NCBI GenBank assembly: GCA_965222725.1
Contig: OZ244969.1
Coordinates: forward strand, 3,410,001 to 3,474,000
DNA from: GCA-2748575 sp965222725
GTDB lineage: Bacteria > Pseudomonadota > Gammaproteobacteria > Pseudomonadales > Ketobacteraceae
Direction of reading: 5' to 3'
Length of the DNA: 64,000 nt
The notes under the pieces: generated by a model
The model's database searches: none
What the model was told of the DNA's origin: nothing
What the model saw: only the letters and a program-made list of their open reading frames with translations
Made by a program: the position numbers and the translations under genes
Shown here: in pieces, positions 8,060 to 16,843 of the stretch
Layout of the letters: each line of letters opens with the position of its first letter
How positions within the stretch are numbered: the first letter of the stretch is position 1

Positions 8060-9760
8060 ATGACAGAGAACACCGGGCAATCACAGGATAGCAAGGCCAG
8101 CGAAGACAATAGCCAGGAGCAGGCGCGCACCGACAAGGCGCTTGTGGACAGGGCTGTTGCGCTTGCCGGTCAGGAATGGGCTGATATCGCCCGTTTGCCC
8201 GTTTCAGACAAGTCACCGGCCGGGGAAAATATTCGCCTTGAGCCCCTGTTCGAGCAGATTGAAGCAGAAATTGCCAAGCTGGATTCGCTGACCAACGATA
8301 CCCCGGTGGAATGGGATCTGATGGTACAGTGGTGTCGGGATATTCTGAAAAACGAATCCAAAGATATCCTGGTGGCCTGTTATCTGTCCCGGGCGCTGTG
8401 TGAAAGTAACCTGTTGCAGGGCCTGGTGACAGGGGCTCTGATCAATATTCAGATCGCTCAAACCTTCTGGGATAACGGGTTTCCACCAAAGAAACGGGCC
8501 CGGGGGCGTGCCGCCGCCTACAACTGGTGGGTTGAGCAATGTGCGCCGCTGATCGAGAAGGTGAACTTCAATACTGGCCAGCTGGAGAATCTGGGCCTGC
8601 TGTTGTCGTTGCTTGATCTGCTGGATCTTTTTCTGGCGGAACAACTGGGAGAGGAAGCCCCCGGATTTAACGAACTGGTGCAGCCGCTCAAACGCCAGAA
8701 ATCGGCGCTGGAAGCAGAAAAGCATGCCCAGGCCCGCAAAAAGGAGCAAGCCAGTAAACCCCAGGCAGCCCCTGCACCGGCGCCCAGGGAAAGTGGCACC
8801 AGTCAGACCGCGGCAGCACCGGTTACGGTGGCCGCGGGATCCGTAGGTACTGACAGAGACCTGCAAAATTGCTATCGCTCTGTACAAGATGCCTTGCGAG
8901 GTGCCTGTGAGTTTCTGCGCGCCGGCAACCTGGCCAACCCGGAACCCTATCGCATTAACCGCTTTATTACCTGGCTGGGCGTATCCCAGTTGCCACCCAA
9001 TACTAACGGTGTAACTCAGCTCAGGCCGCCTCCCAAAGAAAAGCTCCAGCATTACGAATCCCTGCAATCTTCAGGCAGTTTTCGTGAGCTGGTGCCGGAA
9101 CTGGAAACCAGCCTGTCGAAGGCGCCTTACTGGATCAGTGGTCAGCGCATTGTTCACGAAGCGCTGCAGGAACTGGGCTACAAGGAGTCCGCCGAGGCAG
9201 TGGTGGAAGGGGTGAAATCTTTTGTTTCGCGGTTTCCCAACGTGACGGAACTGAAATTTTCCGATCAGACAGAATTTGCCGATGCGGCCACCCGGCAGTG
9301 GCTGCAACTGGAAGTGTTTGCGGATTCCGCTGGCGGTGCCAGCCACAGCCTGCCGGTTACCGGTGGTGTTGGCAATGAATGGGAGCTGGCCTATGAGGAG
9401 GCCATGCAGCTGTTCCGGGACAAAAAGAATGCCGAAGCCTTTGCCGTTTTCCGTGACGGTTGCCGGCAGGCGTTTTCCCAGCGTTCCCTGGCATTCTGGC
9501 GTTACTATCAGGCGCGATTCTGTTTTGAAACCCGCCACACGGACCTGACGATTGCATTGCTCGAAAGTGTTCAGAAAGACCTGCAGGAAAGAGGATACGA
9601 CGAATGGGAACCCGAGATTTCCGCCAAGGTGATCGAGCTTCTGATTCGTGCCTATCAGCAACAAACGGAAAAAGAAATCCCAAGGAACAGGGTAGCCGCA
9701 TTGCACGAAAGATTGTGTCAATTCGATCTGGCGACTGCTTACGAGTTATCCATTAACTAA
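8060..9760 (+). CDS. tssA: Type VI secretion protein TssA (ImpA_N / VasJ-type C terminus)
   Basis: 566 residues. The N-terminal third (from about residue 50, RLEPLFEQIEAEIAKLDSL, through ALCESNLLQGLVTG and the WW-containing segment near 150) is the ImpA N-terminal domain. A lysine-, alanine- and proline-rich linker covers about residues 215-260. The C-terminal half (WELAYEEAMQLFRDKKN to the end) is helical and VasJ-like. TssA primes and caps growth of the contractile tail at the baseplate. It is the first gene of a same-strand tss run and lies 22 bases before tssB. No good ribosome binding site is visible. A near-consensus -24/-12 element with spacing one base short lies upstream (8019-8033). 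Confidence 0.88.
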   Translation: MTENTGQSQDSKASEDNSQEQARTDKALVDRAVALAGQEWADIARLPVSDKSPAGENIRLEPLFEQIEAEIAKLDSLTNDTPVEWDLMVQWCRDILKNESKDILVACYLSRALCESNLLQGLVTGALINIQIAQTFWDNGFPPKKRARGRAAAYNWWVEQCAPLIEKVNFNTGQLENLGLLLSLLDLLDLFLAEQLGEEAPGFNELVQPLKRQKSALEAEKHAQARKKEQASKPQAAPAPAPRESGTSQTAAAPVTVAAGSVGTDRDLQNCYRSVQDALRGACEFLRAGNLANPEPYRINRFITWLGVSQLPPNTNGVTQLRPPPKEKLQHYESLQSSGSFRELVPELETSLSKAPYWISGQRIVHEALQELGYKESAEAVVEGVKSFVSRFPNVTELKFSDQTEFADAATRQWLQLEVFADSAGGASHSLPVTGGVGNEWELAYEEAMQLFRDKKNAEAFAVFRDGCRQAFSQRSLAFWRYYQARFCFETRHTDLTIALLESVQKDLQERGYDEWEPEISAKVIELLIRAYQQQTEKEIPRNRVAALHERLCQFDLATAYELSIN

Positions 9761-9782
9761 CCAAAACACCAAGGAAATTCCT

Positions 9783-10271
9783 ATGTCAAAAGATGCCACA
9801 GTTGCTCCCAAAGAACGGATTAATGTTCGCTATCGCTCGGAAAAAGGCGGCGCCAATGAGTCGGTGGAACTGCCATTCAAAATGATGGTGGTGGGTGATT
9901 TCACCAATGCCGAAGACGAGCGCACCATTGAAGAGCGCAAAACCGTGCAGGTTGATAAAGATAACTTTAATGATGTGCTGCGCAGCCACAATGTATCCGT
10001 GGAGATGGGCGTTACCAATCAGCTGTCTGATGAAGAGAACCCTGATCCCATGGAAGTCAGCCTGAACTTTAAATCCATGAAGGATTTTACGCCGGAAAAC
10101 ATTGCCCGCCAGGTACCTGAGCTGAACAGCCTGCTGGAATTGCGCGAAGCACTGGTGGCACTGAAAGGCCCCCTGGGTAACGTGCCGGCATTCCGCAAGG
10201 CGATTGAAAGCATCATTGCCGATGATGAACAACGGGACAAGTTCCTGAGCGAACTGAAGATTGAAGGTTAA
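9783..10271 (+). CDS. tssB: Type VI secretion sheath small subunit TssB
   Basis: 162 residues, the normal TssB/VipA length. Recognisable features are the start KERINVRYR, the strand VELPFKMMVVGDF, the segment SLNFKSMKDFTPENIARQVP, and the C-terminal helix (LLELREALVALKGPLGNVP) that forms the sheath handshake with TssC. With TssC it builds the cytoplasmic contractile sheath. AAGGAAA lies just before the ATG. It sits between tssA and tssC with short gaps, in one operon. Confidence 0.95.
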   Translation: MSKDATVAPKERINVRYRSEKGGANESVELPFKMMVVGDFTNAEDERTIEERKTVQVDKDNFNDVLRSHNVSVEMGVTNQLSDEENPDPMEVSLNFKSMKDFTPENIARQVPELNSLLELREALVALKGPLGNVPAFRKAIESIIADDEQRDKFLSELKIEG

Positions 10272-10288
10272 CGGGTAGGAGACGCCAA

Positions 10289-11776
10289 ATGAGTAATCCA
10301 CAAAGAATGGTGCAGACCGGTCAGGCAGCACTGGAAGTAGAAGAGGGATCCTTACTGGATCAGATCGTGGCGCAAACCCGCATGCGTCCCACCGACGACG
10401 GTTATGAAGTTGCCAAGCGTGGCGTGGGAGCCTTTATTGCAGAGCTGCTGCGTCCCGAGAACAATGAAGAACGGGTGAACAAGAATCTGATCGATCGCAT
10501 GATCGACGAGCTGGACAGCCGCCTGAGCGCCCAGATGGATGAAATTATCCACCATCCTGAACTGCAAAAGGTGGAGTCTGCCTGGCGTGGTCTTAAGCTG
10601 TTGGTGGATCGCACTGATTTTACCCAGAACATTCGTATCGAAGTACTGAATGCCTCCAAACAGGATCTGTACGATGATTTCGAAGATGCCCCCGACATTA
10701 CCAAATCCGGATTGTACAAGCTGGCCTACACCGCGGAATACGGCCAGTTCGGTGGTGAACCCGTAGGTGCTATTGTTGCAAACTATGATTTCGGCCCTAA
10801 CTCCGTGGATATGAAAACGCTGCAGAACGCTGCGGCCGTTTCAGCCGTATCCCATGCACCTTTTATTGCGGCGGCCGGTCCCAAGTTCTTTGGTATCGAT
10901 GAATTCGAAGGCCTGCCTGATCTGAAAGAGCTGAGTTCCATTTTTGAAGGTCCCCAGTTTGCCAAGTGGAGAAGCTTCCGTGAGTCAGAAGACTCCCGCT
11001 ATGTGGGCCTGACCATGCCACGTTTTCTGCTGCGCGCCCCTTACGACCCTGAAGAAAACCCTGCCAAGGCGTTCAGCTACCGTGAAGATGTCAGCGCAAC
11101 TCACGAGCATTATCTGTGGGGTAACACGGCCTTTGCATTTGCGACCCGACTGACAGAATCTTTCGGCAAGTTCCGCTGGTGTCCGAATATCATCGGTCCC
11201 AAGAGCGGTGGTGCGGTTGAAGATCTGCCGGTGCATCTATACGAAAGCATGGGTGGAATCGAAGCCAAGGTGCCCACTGAAATCCTGATTTCAGACCGTC
11301 GTGAATTCGAACTGGCTGAAGAGGGCTTTATTCCCCTGACCATGCGTAAAGGCAGCGACAATGCCGCCTTCTTTTCTGCCAATTCCGCGCAAAAGCCCAA
11401 GTATTTCGGCAACAGCGAAGAATCGAAGAAACAGGAGCTTAACTTCCGTCTGGGCACCCAGCTGCCTTACATGTTTATCATTAATCGCCTGGCGCACTAC
11501 CTGAAAGTGCTGCAGCGGGAAAACATTGGCACCTGGAAAGACCGCGTGGAACTTCAGAAAGAGTTGAACCAGTGGATCTCCGGTTATGTGGCGGATCAGG
11601 AAAACCCGTCTGCGGAAGTGCGCAGCCGCCGGCCATTGCGTTCTGCTGCGGTGACAGTGGATGACGTGGAAGGCCAACCCGGTATTTACAAGGTCAACCT
11701 GCAGGTTCGTCCTCACTTCAAATACATGGGGGCGGATTTCGAGCTGTCTCTGGTAGGTAAACTTGAAAAGAGCTGA
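10289..11776 (+). CDS. tssC: Type VI secretion sheath large subunit TssC
   Basis: 495 residues, as usual for TssC/VipB. Conserved stretches include ESAWRGLKLLVDRTDF, YGQFGGEPVGAIVANYDFGP, FLLRAPYDPEENP, LWGNTAFAFATRLTESF and, near the C terminus, VNLQVRPHFKYMGADFELSL. Only one TssC is present. It starts 17 bases after tssB with AGGAG before the ATG. No hcp gene follows, although hcp is a frequent neighbour at this position; the next gene is tssE after a hairpin. Confidence 0.96.
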   Translation: MSNPQRMVQTGQAALEVEEGSLLDQIVAQTRMRPTDDGYEVAKRGVGAFIAELLRPENNEERVNKNLIDRMIDELDSRLSAQMDEIIHHPELQKVESAWRGLKLLVDRTDFTQNIRIEVLNASKQDLYDDFEDAPDITKSGLYKLAYTAEYGQFGGEPVGAIVANYDFGPNSVDMKTLQNAAAVSAVSHAPFIAAAGPKFFGIDEFEGLPDLKELSSIFEGPQFAKWRSFRESEDSRYVGLTMPRFLLRAPYDPEENPAKAFSYREDVSATHEHYLWGNTAFAFATRLTESFGKFRWCPNIIGPKSGGAVEDLPVHLYESMGGIEAKVPTEILISDRREFELAEEGFIPLTMRKGSDNAAFFSANSAQKPKYFGNSEESKKQELNFRLGTQLPYMFIINRLAHYLKVLQRENIGTWKDRVELQKELNQWISGYVADQENPSAEVRSRRPLRSAAVTVDDVEGQPGIYKVNLQVRPHFKYMGADFELSLVGKLEKS

Positions 11777-11815
11777 GGCTGATATTGCCGAGGCTATTAC
11801 AGCTGATGTTAAAAA

Positions 11816-11836
11816 GGGTGCGCGTTCAGCGCATCC
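11816..11836 (+). other. Hairpin between tssC and tssE
   Basis: GGGTGCGC and GCGCATCC pair over 8 bp (one G-U) around loop GTTCA. The downstream sequence TATTTAA has only a weak T run, so this is at most a partial terminator or an mRNA-processing or stability element lowering expression of tssE-F-G relative to the sheath genes. Confidence 0.4.
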
Positions 11837-11879
11837 TATTTAACACCCTGGATTTTGCGGCGCACTCTGGATCTTGTCG

Positions 11880-12296
11880 ATGAAACGGGAAAAAAGCCTG
11901 ATGCTGCGCCTGGAAGATCCCAGGGCCGGCAGCCAGTACACCACTGAAACGGATATAGAGAGCCTGATGGCGAACATCAGCCAGCATGTGCAGGATATGC
12001 TGAATGTCCGCCTTGGCAGTGTAATGGCGCTGGAGGATTTTGGTATGCCGGATTTTAACGATGTGGTAAAGGAATTTCCCGATGCCATTACGCGAATCCG
12101 AACAGCCATCCGCCAATTTATCGCCAAGTATGAGCCCAGGCTTGAACAGGTGTTCGTTCAGCATTTGCATGATCCGGATCAGCCCCTGTTGCTCAAGTTT
12201 TCCATCAGCGGCAATCTTAAGAAAAGCCTGTCCGATCAGACGGTCAGCTTTACCACGGTACTGACAGGGTCTGGTCAGGCAACGGTTAACGTATAA
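11880..12296 (+). CDS. tssE: Type VI secretion baseplate protein TssE (gp25-like)
   Basis: 138 residues from the ATG at 11880. An in-frame TTG at 11874 is the only alternative, and CTGGA lies at a usable distance before either. The protein has the gp25/lysozyme-like baseplate fold signature: an N-terminal LMLRLED, then NISQHVQDMLNVRLGS, DFGMPDFND and AITRIRTAIRQFIAKYEPRL. It is part of the TssEFGK wedge on which the sheath assembles. Its stop abuts tssF. Confidence 0.88.
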   Translation: MKREKSLMLRLEDPRAGSQYTTETDIESLMANISQHVQDMLNVRLGSVMALEDFGMPDFNDVVKEFPDAITRIRTAIRQFIAKYEPRLEQVFVQHLHDPDQPLLLKFSISGNLKKSLSDQTVSFTTVLTGSGQATVNV

Positions 12297-12297
12297 A

Positions 12298-14085
12298 ATG
12301 TCATTCAACCGCTATTTTCACGATGAACTCTCGGCACTCCGTGATCTGGGTAAGGAATTTTCCCTGAGGAATCCCAGGCTGGCGCCGTTTCTTGCGGATG
12401 AGGCCCAGGATCCCGATGTGGAGCGGCTGCTGGAGGGGGTGGCGTTCCTTACCGGCCGGCTACGCCAAAAACTGGATGACGAGCTGCCGGAGCTGACCCA
12501 TTCATTAATGGCGTTGTTATGGCCGGGTTTTTTGCGGCCGGTGCCCTCCATGTCGGTACTGCAGTTTACGCCGATTATTTCACTGACCGAGCCGCAAACT
12601 GTTAAAAAAGGTACTGAGATCGATTCCATCCCGGTGGATGGTACTGCCTGCCGGTTTCGTACCTGTTATGACGTGGATATTCTGCCTCTTGAAGTGATGG
12701 GGCTGGAAAAACATGATCGCCCGAAGGGCGCGACTCTCAAGCTGTCTCTAGGGTTTACCTCCCCGATGGCCATGGAGGATATGAATCTCTCAACCCTGAG
12801 ATTCTTTCTTCATGGGGAAAACCACGTCGCCCAGTCGTTGTATTTATGGATGTTCCGATACCTGTCGCGGTTGAGGGTACATGTTAAAACCGATGGTAAT
12901 GATGCTCCCGCCATCATGGATATTCCTGTGGATTCCGTAAAACCCGGCGGATTATCACCATCGGAGGCGCTCTTGCCGGATAACCCCCATGTGTTTCCGG
13001 GTTACCGACTCCTGCAGGAATACTTTTCCCTTCCCGAGAAATTCCATTTTATTGATATCTCCGGGCTGGAGGAGATCATCAGTCTGATAAGGCTTCGCCG
13101 GCTGGAAGGCCAGCCGGAAGAAATCCAGCTGGAATTCGAATTCGAGCGGGCCTTTGATTCCCATGTTAGTGTCAAGGCGGATAACTTTCGCTTGCACTGT
13201 ACACCGGTCGTGAATCTTTTTAACCATGATGGTGTGCCGGTGCGACTGGATCATCGTAAGACAGAGTACCGCCTGCTTCCCCAGGGGGACAAGCCGCAGC
13301 ATTACGAGGTTTTCAGCGTGGACAAAGTGGAAGGCTGGGGACATGGCACCCGGCAAACCATGGAGTTCAAGCGGTTTGAATCTTTTGAGCATGCCCAGAC
13401 CATAGATGCTTCCGGTACCGGCAGATATTACCGGGAACGGTTGAAGGAATCGGTTTCCGGCAACGGACTTGATACCTATCTTGCGTTTGTAACGGCGGAA
13501 GAAAATCACGTGATTCCGCAAACGGAGTCCGTCAGCATTGAATTGACCTGCAGTAACCGGCATTTGCCGTCCATGCTGTCGGTGGGTGATATCCAGATCG
13601 ATACCGGCAGCAGCCCCGAGTATGCCAGTTTCGAAAACATCACTCCGGTCACACCTTCTTTTACACCGCCACTGGATCGTGGCTTTCATTGGCGTCTGAT
13701 CGCCAATATGTCGCTCAATTATATTTCCCTGTGCAATCTGAAAACCTTGCGTTCAGTGCTGTCAACCTATGATTACCGCTGTTTTTACGACCGCCAGCAG
13801 GCCCGCGCCAGTGAGTTGCGCCTGCAGGGTCTGGACAGCATCAGTTCTCAGCCTGTAGAGCGTCTGTATCGCGGGTTGCCGGTACGGGGCATTAAAACCG
13901 TGCTGGGTGTTAAAGAAAGCGCTTTTGCCAATGAAGGGGACATGTATCTGTTCCTGAATGTCTTGAATGAATTTTTCGCGTTGTATGCCTCTATTAACAG
14001 CTTTCATGAGCTGGAGGTGACCGGGTTGGAGCAAGGAGAGGTGTATCGATGGAAACCCCGTCTCGGTCAGCAACCCTTGATCTAG
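12298..14085 (+). CDS. tssF: Type VI secretion baseplate protein TssF
   Basis: 595 residues, full length for the family. The N terminus (FNRYFHDELSALRDLGKEF) and DPDVERLLEGVAFLTGRLRQKLDDE are strongly conserved, and LWPGFLRPVPSMSVLQF is another family block. It forms the baseplate wedge with TssG. It begins one base after the tssE stop and overlaps tssG by 37 bases, so the three are translationally linked. Confidence 0.95.
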   Translation: MSFNRYFHDELSALRDLGKEFSLRNPRLAPFLADEAQDPDVERLLEGVAFLTGRLRQKLDDELPELTHSLMALLWPGFLRPVPSMSVLQFTPIISLTEPQTVKKGTEIDSIPVDGTACRFRTCYDVDILPLEVMGLEKHDRPKGATLKLSLGFTSPMAMEDMNLSTLRFFLHGENHVAQSLYLWMFRYLSRLRVHVKTDGNDAPAIMDIPVDSVKPGGLSPSEALLPDNPHVFPGYRLLQEYFSLPEKFHFIDISGLEEIISLIRLRRLEGQPEEIQLEFEFERAFDSHVSVKADNFRLHCTPVVNLFNHDGVPVRLDHRKTEYRLLPQGDKPQHYEVFSVDKVEGWGHGTRQTMEFKRFESFEHAQTIDASGTGRYYRERLKESVSGNGLDTYLAFVTAEENHVIPQTESVSIELTCSNRHLPSMLSVGDIQIDTGSSPEYASFENITPVTPSFTPPLDRGFHWRLIANMSLNYISLCNLKTLRSVLSTYDYRCFYDRQQARASELRLQGLDSISSQPVERLYRGLPVRGIKTVLGVKESAFANEGDMYLFLNVLNEFFALYASINSFHELEVTGLEQGEVYRWKPRLGQQPLI

Positions 14086-15029
14086 AGCTGGAGCAGTTTT
14101 TTACGGAAGCCCGCCGCTATAATTTTTACCAGGCAAACCGTTTAATCAAACAATATTGCCAGCTCAATGACGAGCGCCGTACCACGCTGCGTTATGAAGG
14201 TAAAAAGAGTCTGGCATTTCCTGTGGCGGATATTGACCAGGTTCGCAAGGTGGAAACACCCCAGTCCAGCCAGATCCGGATGGCAGTCACCTTTATGGGG
14301 CTGTACGGGCCCAGTTCGCCGCTGCCGGCGTTTTATACCGAACGCCTGTTGCACACCGATGATGACAGCGATGCCATGCGCCAGCTGCTGGATCTGATGA
14401 ATCATCACCTGATCAGGAATCTCCAGACCAGCTGGGAAAAATACCGCTATTACATTCAATTTGATGAAGGCAGGGATACCCTCACATCCTGGCTGTTTAA
14501 TCTGGCAGGTTTACCCGCGGCCAGCGAGCTGGACGCTTTGGGGCTGGATTGGTCAAAGCTGCTTGCCATGGCCCCGTTACTGGCCATAAAAACCAAAAAT
14601 GCCGCGGCTCTGAAACTGGTGCTGGAAGGCTATTTCAATGGCATGGAGTTCGATATTGAACAATGCCTGGAACGCACTGTGTCTATACCGCCGGATCAAT
14701 GTCATGCCATGGGCGCCCGGAATGCCACCATGGGTATGGATCTGGTGATGGGGAATGAGGTAATGGACCGGATGGGTAAATTCCGTATCCATATTCTGGA
14801 TACGGGCGATGCCGATGTGGACAGCTTTTTCCCCGGTGAAAGCAATTACTGCCGGCTCAAAGCGCTGGTGCGGCTTTTTCTCAGGGATCAGTTTGAGTTT
14901 GATCTTTGTTTGCGGTTTCCCGTGGCTGACATGGGTAACCTGTCATTGGGTGAGCAGGGGCCCCGGATGGGCTGGAGCAGTATGCTGGGAACGCCAGCCG
15001 ACACCGCTACCTTGGCCGTTCTGGTTTAG
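14049..15029 (+). CDS. tssG: Type VI secretion baseplate protein TssG
   Basis: 326 residues. The start lies inside the end of tssF, after AAGGAGAGG. Conserved features are the early FFTEARRYNFYQANRLI, VTFMGLYGPSSPLPAFYTERLL, and the C-terminal region around RFPVADMGNLSLGEQGPRMGW (cited in part). TssG bridges TssF and TssK in the baseplate. The gene ends the structural tss run in this window; tssJ, K, L, M, clpV, hcp and vgrG are not downstream. Confidence 0.9.
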   Translation: METPSRSATLDLELEQFFTEARRYNFYQANRLIKQYCQLNDERRTTLRYEGKKSLAFPVADIDQVRKVETPQSSQIRMAVTFMGLYGPSSPLPAFYTERLLHTDDDSDAMRQLLDLMNHHLIRNLQTSWEKYRYYIQFDEGRDTLTSWLFNLAGLPAASELDALGLDWSKLLAMAPLLAIKTKNAAALKLVLEGYFNGMEFDIEQCLERTVSIPPDQCHAMGARNATMGMDLVMGNEVMDRMGKFRIHILDTGDADVDSFFPGESNYCRLKALVRLFLRDQFEFDLCLRFPVADMGNLSLGEQGPRMGWSSMLGTPADTATLAVLV

Positions 15030-15086
15030 CCAGGATGAGACAAATGTTCGGGCTTTTTAACAAAAACTTTCAGGTTTCGTGTCTCT

Positions 15087-16817
15087 ATGGATACGACAAT
15101 AAAGAAAATGGCGTCAGGCATGGGTGATATAGGCAGGATCGTAAAATCTCTGAGTTTTATTGAAGAGTTTGTGGCGGTCACCGGAAGCCTGTCAACAGAA
15201 CGGGATATTGTTCGCCTGCTGGAAAAAGTCATCAGCTCTGCCTGTCGTTTCACTCACTGTGATGGCGGTCGTATCTACATGCTGGATGTGACCCGTCAAT
15301 ACCTGCAGCTGAAAGTTTCCGTCTGGGAAGACAAGCAAACCAACAATCAGTGGTATCGGGATCGCTGTCTGTCGGATACCAATACTTCCGATTCCAAAGG
15401 GTTCAGCACCGATCCGCTGGTTTATTCTGTATTAACCGGTAATACCCTGATTGTGGACAATATCAGGGAAGAGGGTGGTCTGGGTTGCGACAGCTATCAT
15501 CTTCATGATCAGTTGAATGGCGTCAGCACCCGTTCATTTATTCTGGTGCCGCTGATCAATCATGAAAACCAGACTGTCGGGTTGCTGGAACTGATCAATG
15601 CCAGAGAGCCCCGCTACCGGCGTTGTGTATCCTTTAAACCTATCGAGCCGGTGATCAAGGCTTTTGCGTCTCAGGCTGCTATCTGCATCAACAATACCTT
15701 GCTCATTGATAACAATGAGAAGCTGATCGAAATACTGGATACCTCCAACCGGGCACTGGCGGAGGACAACCGCCGCTTGAGAAATCAAAGAGTCCGCAAT
15801 AACGAATATCAGATTATCGGCCGTTCGGAACCCATGAAGCGGGTTTTTTCGCTCATGGATAAAGTCGTGGATTCCGATGTGACCGTACTGCTCCGCGGGG
15901 AGACCGGTACCGGTAAAGAGGTGTTTGCCCGCGCCATTCACCAGCACAGTCCCCGATGTCAGAGCCCCTTTATTACCCAGAATTGCGCGGCCTTGCCGGA
16001 GCAATTACTGGAAAGTGAATTGTTCGGTTATAAAAAGGGTGCCTTTACCGGGGCTACCAGTGAAAAGAAAGGCCTTTTTGATGCGGCCAATGGCGGAACC
16101 CTGTTTCTGGATGAAATCGGCGATATGCCGGTGAGTCTGCAAAGCAAGTTATTGCGGGTGATCCAGGAAAGCGAAGTCCGCCCTCTGGGTGCTACCGAGA
16201 GTCATCGTGTCAATGTGCGCATTATCGCTGCGACACACTGTGATCTTGAGAGCAAGATCGGCAAAGGGGAGTTCCGCGAGGATCTGTTTTTCCGCTTGTC
16301 GGTGTTTCCGTTGGAGTTACCCGCCTTGCGGGAACGGAGCCTGGATATTATTTCCTTGGCGGAGCACTTTGTCAGCGCCTGTGAGGAGCATTATCAGCGT
16401 AAAATCCGTGGCTTGTCTCCCGGCGTGGTGGAGTTGCTGATGAATTATGACTACCCGGGTAATGTCCGGGAGCTGCAGAACGTGGTCGAAAGGGCCGTGC
16501 TCTTGTGTGAGCCTGATGGCTTTATTCTGCCGGATCATTTGCCGGAGAATATTCGTTCCTGCAGTCGTTCATTGCTGACTATGGAACAGGGCATCGGTGA
16601 TTCAAGCAGCCAGTCATTTTCCGGCATGGCGCTGGACAACAAACCGCTGAAGCAGGCCGTGAATGATTTTGAGTGCGAAGTGATTCGCCAGCACCTGAAA
16701 CATCACAACTGGAATCAGACGCAAACCGCCAAGGCCCTGCAGATTCCCCGCCGGACCCTGATCGATAAAATGAACCGTTTCAATATCAAAACACCGGACC
16801 GCAGACGGCGGGCCTGA
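15087..16817 (+). CDS. GAF-domain sigma-54-dependent transcriptional activator (VasH-like)
   Basis: 576 residues in three parts. An N-terminal GAF sensor covers about residues 25-200 (RDIVRLLEKVISSACRFTHC to AICINNTLL). An AAA+ domain covers about 245-480, with Walker A GETGTGKE near residue 271 and the sigma-54 contact loop GAFTGA near 317. A Fis-type helix-turn-helix closes the protein (NQTQTAKALQIPRRTLIDKM). All residues needed to drive sigma-54 promoters look intact. There is no phosphorylatable receiver domain. Its place directly after tssG matches VasH-type regulators of T6SS genes. It is convergent with the gene at 16844-18391. Confidence 0.88.
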   Translation: MDTTIKKMASGMGDIGRIVKSLSFIEEFVAVTGSLSTERDIVRLLEKVISSACRFTHCDGGRIYMLDVTRQYLQLKVSVWEDKQTNNQWYRDRCLSDTNTSDSKGFSTDPLVYSVLTGNTLIVDNIREEGGLGCDSYHLHDQLNGVSTRSFILVPLINHENQTVGLLELINAREPRYRRCVSFKPIEPVIKAFASQAAICINNTLLIDNNEKLIEILDTSNRALAEDNRRLRNQRVRNNEYQIIGRSEPMKRVFSLMDKVVDSDVTVLLRGETGTGKEVFARAIHQHSPRCQSPFITQNCAALPEQLLESELFGYKKGAFTGATSEKKGLFDAANGGTLFLDEIGDMPVSLQSKLLRVIQESEVRPLGATESHRVNVRIIAATHCDLESKIGKGEFREDLFFRLSVFPLELPALRERSLDIISLAEHFVSACEEHYQRKIRGLSPGVVELLMNYDYPGNVRELQNVVERAVLLCEPDGFILPDHLPENIRSCSRSLLTMEQGIGDSSSQSFSGMALDNKPLKQAVNDFECEVIRQHLKHHNWNQTQTAKALQIPRRTLIDKMNRFNIKTPDRRRRA

Positions 16818-16843
16818 GCCGGTCGCAGGCTCTCGCCGTAAAA

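Noticed and set aside
8213..9067. 284-codon minus-strand frame
   Set aside because: Opposite tssA, with no ribosome binding site or domain.
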